A stretch of 64,000 bases of DNA from Haloferax prahovense DSM 18310 (GTDB lineage: Archaea > Halobacteriota > Halobacteria > Halobacteriales > Haloferacaceae): contig NZ_AOLG01000012.1 of the NCBI RefSeq assembly GCF_000336815.1, positions 17,261 to 81,260 on the forward strand, given 5' to 3'. The notes under the pieces were generated by a model, which saw only the letters and a program-made list of their open reading frames with translations, did not search any database and was not told the DNA's origin. The position numbers and the translations under genes are program-made. This document shows positions 58,607 to 64,000 of this stretch, piece after piece. Every line of letters starts with the position of its first letter. Positions within the stretch are counted from its first letter, which is position 1.

Positions 58607-60189
58607 CGGACGACTCCTCTCCCTCCTCGTTCGTGCAGTACGGTATCGACGACAAACCACCCCTTCCGACCGCTCTCCTTCTCGGCGCCCAACACTACCT
58701 CACCATGGTGGGCGCGAACATCGCCGTCCCCCTCATCCTCGCCGGAGCCCTCGGCATGCCCGCCGACGTGGTGCCGCGGTTCGTCGGGACGTTCTTCGTC
58801 GTCTCCGGCATCGCGACGTTGATGCAGACGACGTTCGGGAACCGCTACCCCATCGTGCAAGGGGCACCGTTTTCGATGCTCGCGCCGGCGCTCGCCGTCA
58901 TCGGCGTGGCGACGGCGGCCGACCAATCGGGCATCGCATGGCAGAGCGCCCTCTTGCAACTGCAGGGTGCGATTATCGTCGCGGCCGTCGTCGAGGTGTT
59001 CGTCGGCTACTTCGGCCTGCTCGGACGCCTCCGGAAGTTCATCTCGCCGGTCGTCATCGCGCCGACCATCGCGCTCATCGGGCTGTCGCTTTTCAACGCC
59101 CCGCAGGTCGCGTCGGCGACTAACAACTGGTGGCTCCTCGGCCTGACGCTCGCGCTCATCGTCCTGTTCTCGCAGTACCTCGACACCGCGCACCCGGCGT
59201 TCAAGCTGTTCCCGGTGCTGCTCGGCGTCATCGTCTCGTACGTCGTCGCCGCCGGCCTCTCGGTCGCGGGCGTCATCGCCCCCGGCGCGGCGGGCTACGT
59301 GAACCTCCAGACGGTCGTCGAGGCCCCGGCGCTCATGACCATCTACCCCTTGCAGTGGGGCTTCGCGGGCGGCGCGGGGACGACGACGGTCGCGCTCCCC
59401 GTCGTGGGCTCGGTCGCCTTCGGCATCCCGCAGTTCACGACCTCCTTCATCATCGGAATGCTCGCGGGCGTCGCGGCCTCGATGGTCGAGTCCTTCGGTG
59501 ACTACCACGCCGTCGCCCGGCTCTCGGGCGTCGGCGCGCCCTCGGAGCGCCGCATCAACCACGGCATCGGCATGGAGGGCGTGATGAACGTCTTCTCGGC
59601 CGTCATGGGCGGCAGCGGTTCGACCTCTTACTCCGAGAACATCGGCGCTATCGGCCTCACGGGCGTTGCCTCCCGCTACGTCGTACAGGTCGGCGCAGTC
59701 GTGATGCTCGTCATGGGCTTCGTCGGCTACTTCGGACAGCTCATCGCGACGATTCCCGACCCCATCGTCGGCGGCCTCTACGTCGCCATGTTCGGCCAAA
59801 TCGTCGCCGTCGGCCTCTCGAACCTGAAGTACGTCGACCTCGACTCCTCCCGTAACGTGTTCATCGTCGGCGTCGCCATGTTCGCCGGCCTCGCCGTCCC
59901 CGCCTACATGGGCAACGTCGAGAGCGCGGCGGCGTTCCGCGAGGGGATGCGGCAGGTCGCGCTCGTGGGCCCCGTCCTCGGGACCCAACTCGTCGCCGAC
60001 ACGGTCTTCGTCATCGGCTCGACCGGGATGGCCGTCGGCGGCCTCATCGCCTTCTTCTTCGACAACACCATCTCGGGGACCCGCGCCGAGCGCGGCCTCG
60101 AAGAGTGGGAAGACACCGTCGAAGACGACGGCGACTTCGAGTCGGCGCTGGACCGCTTCCGCGGCGACGAGTCGGCGACGGCCGACTGA
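58597..60189 (+). CDS. NCS2-family nucleobase (xanthine/uracil-type) permease
   Basis: This 530-residue protein has about 14 helices and the nucleobase:cation symporter-2 motifs. They are GAQHYLTMVGANIAVPLILAG, FGNRYPIVQGAPFSML, the family signature SFGDYHAVARLSG-like segment (VESFGDYHAVARLSGVGAPS), and GGSGSTSYSENIGAIGLTG. It imports purines or pyrimidines by proton or sodium symport. The start at 58597 is the first in-frame ATG. A leaderless short ORF overlaps it. It is followed by an oligo-T run and a broken halocyanin gene. Confidence 0.92.
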   Translation: MVVTDDSSPSSFVQYGIDDKPPLPTALLLGAQHYLTMVGANIAVPLILAGALGMPADVVPRFVGTFFVVSGIATLMQTTFGNRYPIVQGAPFSMLAPALAVIGVATAADQSGIAWQSALLQLQGAIIVAAVVEVFVGYFGLLGRLRKFISPVVIAPTIALIGLSLFNAPQVASATNNWWLLGLTLALIVLFSQYLDTAHPAFKLFPVLLGVIVSYVVAAGLSVAGVIAPGAAGYVNLQTVVEAPALMTIYPLQWGFAGGAGTTTVALPVVGSVAFGIPQFTTSFIIGMLAGVAASMVESFGDYHAVARLSGVGAPSERRINHGIGMEGVMNVFSAVMGGSGSTSYSENIGAIGLTGVASRYVVQVGAVVMLVMGFVGYFGQLIATIPDPIVGGLYVAMFGQIVAVGLSNLKYVDLDSSRNVFIVGVAMFAGLAVPAYMGNVESAAAFREGMRQVALVGPVLGTQLVADTVFVIGSTGMAVGGLIAFFFDNTISGTRAERGLEEWEDTVEDDGDFESALDRFRGDESATAD

Positions 60190-60202
60190 GCCGCCCTGAC
60201 AA

Positions 60203-60208
60203 TTTTTT
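60203..60208 (+). terminator. Oligo-T terminator of the permease gene
   Basis: Six T follow the permease stop by about 13 nt. This is the usual form of haloarchaeal termination signal. It lies directly before the remnant of a halocyanin gene. Confidence 0.5.
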
Positions 60209-60210
60209 AA

Positions 60211-60411
60211 CTCGCAGTCGCTACCGCGGGATTCGCGGGCTGTAACGGCCAGTCGACCGAGAATTCGACCGCGGCCGAGACCGGATGGAGCGAGGGCAAG
60301 GGCGCGGTCCAGTCCTCCGTCCACACCTTCGAGATGGTCGGCAAGCACGCGTACTACTGCGTGCCTCACGAAGCCGCCGGCATGACAGGAACTATCGCCG
60401 TCGAGGAGTAG
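60211..60411 (+). pseudogene. Halocyanin pseudogene, N-terminus and half of copper domain missing
   Basis: A 66-codon reading frame without a start starts LAVATAGFAGC, which is the end of a lipoprotein signal with its lipobox. It jumps to a halocyanin C-terminus, with GWSEGKGAVQSS and the copper ligands in YYCVPHEAAGMTG, and ends IAVEE-stop. An in-frame TAA lies directly before it, the Tat motif is gone, and the strands with the first His ligand are missing. This is the outcome of an internal deletion plus loss of the 5' end. Confidence 0.8.
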
Positions 60412-60432
60412 TCTCGTCGTCGAGGAGCAGGC

Positions 60433-60570
60433 TCAGGTCTCGTCGCGCCCGGTCCGCCCGAGCGCGACGAGCACGAGGTAGCCGACGAACCCGGCGACGA
60501 ACAGCAAGGCCGGAATGGCGAAGGGACCGAACGTCTCGATGAGTCCGTCCACGGGACCGAGTTGGAGCAT
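60433..60570 (-). CDS. 45-residue single-pass membrane protein
   Basis: A short frame starting MLQLGPVDGLIETFGPFAIP has one membrane helix (ALLFVAGFVGYLVLVALG) and a short charged end (RTGRDET). It is too short for most gene callers, but codon use and the hydrophobic design look genuine. It lies 21 nt after the halocyanin pseudogene, tail to tail. Function is unknown. Confidence 0.6.
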   Translation of the reverse strand: MLQLGPVDGLIETFGPFAIPALLFVAGFVGYLVLVALGRTGRDET

Positions 60571-60659
60571 ATCCAAGCCACGGCCGCGCTGCGGTTAACG
60601 TTCCCGGCGGGCGGTCATCGCGGGTGCTCCCGGCGGGCGCGGCGGACGGCTCCGGGCGC

Positions 60660-61874
60660 TCACTCGTCGTCGGCGCTGTCGTCTTCGTCCGTCGTCGCTT
60701 CCGCGTCCGCGTCCGCGACTTCGTCGGCCGTGCCCTCGCTCGCCATGTCGGGGGTGCGAGCCGGTTGCCGGACCCCACCGTTCGAGAGTCCGGCCGCGGG
60801 CGACTGCCGGGTCGCTTCGGTGTCCGTCGAGTGGACGTGAACGTCTCGCTGGGGGAACGGAATCCCGATGCCCGCGTCGTTCAGGCGCTTGTATATCTCG
60901 CGGTTGAGGTTGTGCGTCGCCTTCCCGCGCTTGAGCGGGCTGTTGACCCAACAGACGAGTTCGTACTCCAGCGCGTCGGGGCCGAACCGGCGGAACCGCG
61001 GCCGCGGACGCGGCGCGTCGAGGACAAGCGGCTCGTCGAGCGCGAGTTCGGTCAGCAACTCCTCGAACTCGTCCACGTCGGTTCCGTAGGCGACGCCGAC
61101 CGGGACCTTCAGCCGGCGGCGGCGGTTCGGCGCGGACTCGTTGATGATTTTCGCGGCGTTGAGCACCGAGTTCGGCACCGTCACGAGCAGTTCGTCGCGG
61201 GTGAGAAGCGTGGTCGAGCGGATGCCGACCTTGACGACGGTGCCCGCCTCGCCGGAGTCGAGGACGACGTAGTCGCCGATTTTGTAGGTGTCGTCGAAGT
61301 ACAGCGCGATGCCGCCGAAGAAGTTGGCGACGGTGTCCTTGGCGGCGAAGCCGACGGCGATGCCGGCGATGCCCGCGCCGGCGAAAAGCGGCGTGATTTC
61401 GATGCCCCAGATGTACAGCAGCGCGCCGACGGTACCGACCGAGACGACGATGGTCCAGACGTTCGAAAAGACGGGCGCGAAGTCGTAGCGACTGCCCTTG
61501 TCCTTGACCGCCTCGACGAGGCGGTTGACGAGGCGGTTGAGCGCCCACGCCCAGACGACGATGCCGACAGACAGCGACGGCAGGCCGAAGAAGTCGTTGA
61601 GCGTCGCCGAGTCGACGACGAGCGCCTCGGCGACCGCGGGGGCCCTGGAGAACAGGAAGATACCGGTCAACGAGACGGTGACGACGATAGGCCACCGAAG
61701 CTCTTGGACGACGATGTTGTCGAGCGAGGTCTCGGTTCGGCTGGTGTACTGAAACAGGAGGCGGATGACCACCTTCTCCATGACGAACGCGCCGCCGACC
61801 GAGATGAGAAGCACGAGGGCCGTCACCTCAAGCGCCGACAGGCCCGAGAGAAACGACGAGAGGTGTTGGCTCAT
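60660..61874 (-). CDS. MscS family mechanosensitive channel (large form)
   Basis: This 404-residue channel has about five N-terminal helices and then the MscS pore and beta domain (GIAGIAVGFAAKDTVANFFGG, YKIGDYVVLDSGEAGTVVKVGIRST, VPNSVLNAAKIIN). A 60-residue acidic C-terminal extension follows (DEVADADAEATTDEDD). It shares its core with the smaller MscS at 2372-3280. The ATG at 61874 (MSQHLSSFL) is chosen because an upstream extension crosses another gene. It protects against osmotic downshock. Confidence 0.92.
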   Translation of the reverse strand: MSQHLSSFLSGLSALEVTALVLLISVGGAFVMEKVVIRLLFQYTSRTETSLDNIVVQELRWPIVVTVSLTGIFLFSRAPAVAEALVVDSATLNDFFGLPSLSVGIVVWAWALNRLVNRLVEAVKDKGSRYDFAPVFSNVWTIVVSVGTVGALLYIWGIEITPLFAGAGIAGIAVGFAAKDTVANFFGGIALYFDDTYKIGDYVVLDSGEAGTVVKVGIRSTTLLTRDELLVTVPNSVLNAAKIINESAPNRRRRLKVPVGVAYGTDVDEFEELLTELALDEPLVLDAPRPRPRFRRFGPDALEYELVCWVNSPLKRGKATHNLNREIYKRLNDAGIGIPFPQRDVHVHSTDTEATRQSPAAGLSNGGVRQPARTPDMASEGTADEVADADAEATTDEDDSADDE

Positions 61875-61970
61875 GCGACGGAAATCGCGGCCACCGGGGA
61901 TAACGATTGCTCCGCTGACGGTCGCGGAGGCCGAAAGGTTTTGTTCGCCGCGGGCGCGAGGGCACACCAG

Positions 61971-62465
61971 ATGTACCGATTCGGTCACTGGGGCGTCTCG
62001 CTCCTCGTGTTCGCCCCGGTCGGCTTCGCGCTCGTGCAGGCCGGCCGCCCGGAACTCGCCTTCGTCGCCGGCGCGGCGATGTGCTGGCTGGCGATGCTCC
62101 CCGACTACGACATGCGCGTCCCCGGCATCTCCCACCGCGGGCCGACCCACACGGTCCTCTTTGCGGCCCTCGTCGGCGGCGTCGGCGGCGGCGGCGCGTA
62201 CCTCCTCGCCAGCAACGCCGGCCAACCCGAGGCCGCGGCGACGGCGCTCGGCGCGTTCGGCTTCGCCGTGGGCGCGCTCACCATCCTCGCGCACCTTCTG
62301 GCCGACGTGCTCACGCCGGACGGCATCCGCCCCCTGTGGCCGCTTTCGTCCCGGAAGTTCACGCTCTCGTTGTGGACCGCGGACAACACCGTCGCCAACT
62401 ACGGCCTGTTCGCCGTCGGCGTGTTCGCCGTGGCCGCGGCGGCGTACCTCTCGGTCGCGCTCTGA
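61971..62465 (+). CDS. DUF457/YdjM-type membrane-bound hydrolase-like protein
   Basis: This 164-residue protein has four to five membrane helices and the metal-binding pattern of the YdjM/DUF457 family. It starts MYRFGHWGVSLL (His), continues with DYDMRVPGISHRGPTHTVLF (Asp and His cluster), and has ILAHLLADVLTPDGI with HLLxD. Such proteins are annotated as predicted metal-dependent hydrolases; their substrate is unknown. It is divergent from mscS. Confidence 0.85.
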   Translation: MYRFGHWGVSLLVFAPVGFALVQAGRPELAFVAGAAMCWLAMLPDYDMRVPGISHRGPTHTVLFAALVGGVGGGGAYLLASNAGQPEAAATALGAFGFAVGALTILAHLLADVLTPDGIRPLWPLSSRKFTLSLWTADNTVANYGLFAVGVFAVAAAAYLSVAL

Positions 62466-62542
62466 GCGACCCCGAACGCGAGGCGTCGAGCGCCCCGCGA
62501 ACCTGAGGAATCGTTAAGGTCCGCCCGGGAGAGCGGAGACGC

Positions 62543-63124
62543 ATGGACGACGACGCCATGCGCCGCTTCCCGGTGCCCGACCGCGACGACCTCCCGGACG
62601 ACCTGCGCGAGCGCATCGACGACGAGACCGAGCGCGCCGGTTTCACCCCGAACGTCTTCGCCGCGTTCGCGTACAAGCCCTCGCACTTCCGGCCCTTTTT
62701 CGAGTACCACGACGCCCTCGTCGAGGACACCGACCTCGAACGCCACGAGGTCGAGATGATAATCGTGGCCGTCTCCGGCGTCAACCACTGTTACTACTGC
62801 AACGTCGCCCACGGCGCGCTGGTCCGCATCTACGCGAAAGACCCGCTGCTCGCGGACCAACTGGTCGCCAACTACCGCACCGCCGACATCCCCGAGAAGC
62901 ACAAGACGATGCTCGACGTGGCGGTGAAACTCACTGAGTCGCCCGCCGAGGTCGGCGAGGACGACCTCCAGCGACTCCGCGACGCCGGCTTCTCCGAGGA
63001 GGCGGTCTGGGATATCGGCGCGGTCACGGCCTTCTTCAACCTCAGCAACCGCATGGCGATGTTCGCCGACATGCGGCCGAACGAGGAGTTCCACACGCTC
63101 GGCCGAGAGCCGCGCGACGACTGA
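62543..63124 (+). CDS. AhpD-like peroxidase-related protein
   Basis: This 193-residue protein has the AhpD/CMD core with the redox motif GVNHCYYCNVAHGALVRI (CxxC with downstream His) and an N-terminal extension (RRFPVPDRDDLPDDLRERI), typical of the uncharacterised peroxidase-related branch. It would reduce hydroperoxides, but its electron donor is unknown. It is larger than the AhpD-like protein at 14641-15042. Confidence 0.87.
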   Translation: MDDDAMRRFPVPDRDDLPDDLRERIDDETERAGFTPNVFAAFAYKPSHFRPFFEYHDALVEDTDLERHEVEMIIVAVSGVNHCYYCNVAHGALVRIYAKDPLLADQLVANYRTADIPEKHKTMLDVAVKLTESPAEVGEDDLQRLRDAGFSEEAVWDIGAVTAFFNLSNRMAMFADMRPNEEFHTLGREPRDD

Positions 63125-63208
63125 CTCGAAGGATAGTAAACAGTACCACGGTCAGTGGTAGCAATCGGCGGAATCCTTATGGCCGATAGCGGTGCATTTC
63201 GACACGCA

Positions 63209-63403
63209 ATGGCGAAAGGTAAGGTTGCATTCTTCAAGTCCTCCGGCGGCTACGGCTTCATCGAGACCGAAGACCACGACGACGACGTGTTCTTCCACAT
63301 GGAGGACATCGGCGGCCCCGACCTCGAAGAGGGCCAAGAAGTGGAGTTCGACATCGAGCAGGCCGACAAGGGCCCGCGAGCGGTCAACGTCACGCGACTC
63401 TGA
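63209..63403 (+). CDS. cspA: Cold-shock domain protein
   Basis: This 64-residue protein is a single cold-shock beta-barrel with the RNA-binding motifs GGYGFIETE (RNP1) and DDVFFHMED (RNP2). It begins MAKGKVAFFKSS and acts as an RNA chaperone or nucleic-acid binder. The ATG at 63209 is supported by a CCTTATGG element about 30 nt upstream. It is monocistronic. Confidence 0.95.
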   Translation: MAKGKVAFFKSSGGYGFIETEDHDDDVFFHMEDIGGPDLEEGQEVEFDIEQADKGPRAVNVTRL

Positions 63404-63531
63404 GTCCGGCGCGTTCCGGCCGACGGCGACTCGACAGCGAACAGCGTTCTGCATTATCACCCGTCGAGCCGCGGCGCTCGCGCCCCGCGGTCGCCGGTCT
63501 CGGGCGGGTCGTGGCCGCTCCTTGCACTCTC

Positions 63532-64000
63532 TCAGAGCGTCCCCGCCCGGCCCATCCGCCGAATCTCGTCGGCCCGCGCCCGGATGGCGTCCCACTCCTC
63601 GTCGTCCTTCCGGTCGACGTGAGAGTACATGAGTCCCATCCGACCCGTTCCCCGGAGGCGTTCTTCGTTCTCCTTCAGGAAATCCCAGTAGAGCGCGTTG
63701 AACGGGCAGGCGTTCTCGCCGGTCGTCTTCGACACCGCGTAGGGACACGACGAGCAGTAGTCTGACATCTCGTTCACGTAGTTCCCCGAGGAGGCGTAGG
63801 GCTTCGATGAGAGCACGTCGGTGGCGAACGACCCCATGGCGACCACGTTCGGGGTCGTCACCCAGTGGTACGCGTCGACGAAACCGAGGTGGAACCAGCG
63901 GTCGAGTTCCGCCGGGTCGACGCCGTAGACGAGCGCGAAGTTCGAAAGCACCATCAGGCGCTCGATGTGGTGGGCGTAGCCGCGGTCGCGGACGTGGCCC
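63532..64000 (-). CDS. FeS-containing cryptochrome/photolyase-family protein (partial)
   Basis: The C-terminal 156 residues are visible and the gene continues past the window edge. The segment HHIERLMVLSNFALVYG and the cluster with DYCSSCPYAVSKTTGENACPFN match the 4Fe-4S bacterial/archaeal photolyase-related group (PhrB/CryB type). In that group three of the four cluster cysteines have this 3- and 13-residue spacing. These enzymes repair (6-4) photoproducts or sense light. The fourth cysteine and the FAD domain lie outside the window. Confidence 0.88.
   Translation of the reverse strand, partial: GHVRDRGYAHHIERLMVLSNFALVYGVDPAELDRWFHLGFVDAYHWVTTPNVVAMGSFATDVLSSKPYASSGNYVNEMSDYCSSCPYAVSKTTGENACPFNALYWDFLKENEERLRGTGRMGLMYSHVDRKDDEEWDAIRARADEIRRMGRAGTL

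Noticed and set aside
57025-60369. 1114-codon minus-strand open frame across the MFS transporter and permease
   Set aside because: It is a shadow frame caused by high G+C. It is antisense to the permease and out of frame in the MFS gene, and its translation is Arg/Asp/Gly-rich without domains.

Overview
The window is a chromosomal segment of a halophilic archaeon, most likely a Haloferax species. The evidence is high G+C, strongly acidic proteins, archaeal information-processing genes (TFE, RNase P component 4, aTrm56), haloarchaeal signatures (halocyanin, Tat lipoproteins, HTH-10 regulators, CheF, fused ArlCE) and many leaderless genes with a TATA element about 27-30 nt before the start codon. 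I see no rRNA, CRISPR array, transposase or complete mobile element.

Layout. Positions 1-270 hold tRNA-Arg(CCT) and short repeats that copy its 3' end. Positions 0.35-16.5 kb are core and housekeeping genes: tatA, a peroxiredoxin, an HD hydrolase, an MscS/YhbY/RNase P cluster, two GT4 glycosyltransferases, a GGM-rich protein, an epimerase, an SDR, aTrm56, tfe-DUF2110, a MoaB/CinA-type protein, a polyphosphate/ATP-NAD kinase-like protein and an AbrB-PhoU-type regulator. Positions 16.5-20.2 kb carry small haloarchaeal proteins and a highly structured intergenic stretch that may be an RNA gene. Positions 20.2-28.6 kb form an amino-acid island: an aldehyde dehydrogenase, an HTH-10 regulator and a proline dehydrogenase, followed by a five-gene branched-chain-type ABC importer. 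Positions 28.7-32 kb hold a halocyanin, a RIO kinase, a Usp protein and an acyl-CoA dehydrogenase.

Positions 32-57 kb are the motility and chemotaxis locus: a 7TM-PAS histidine kinase, an actin-fold ATPase, two standalone FlaD/E-domain proteins, cheY-cheC-cheD, an HTH protein, arlA1-arlA2, a KaiC-like ATPase, arlCE-F-G-H-I-J-cheF1, cheB-cheA-cheR-cheF2 and cheW. Positions 57-64 kb return to general genes: an MFS transporter, a nucleobase permease, a halocyanin pseudogene, a second MscS, a DUF457 protein, an AhpD-like protein, a cold-shock protein and a partial FeS photolyase.

The main discovery is a shared promoter element in the motility locus. A dyad TATC-N6-GATA, with one base changed in the cheB/cheW copy, lies upstream of the histidine kinase, the FlaD/E-domain protein, cheY, arlA1, arlCE and the divergent cheB/cheW pair. 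At all seven promoters a TATA-like element begins exactly 16 nt past the dyad edge. This predicts one unnamed factor controlling the whole motility regulon. Three of these transcription units (histidine kinase, arlCE, cheB) also carry short upstream ORFs that end in an ATGA overlap with the main gene's start.
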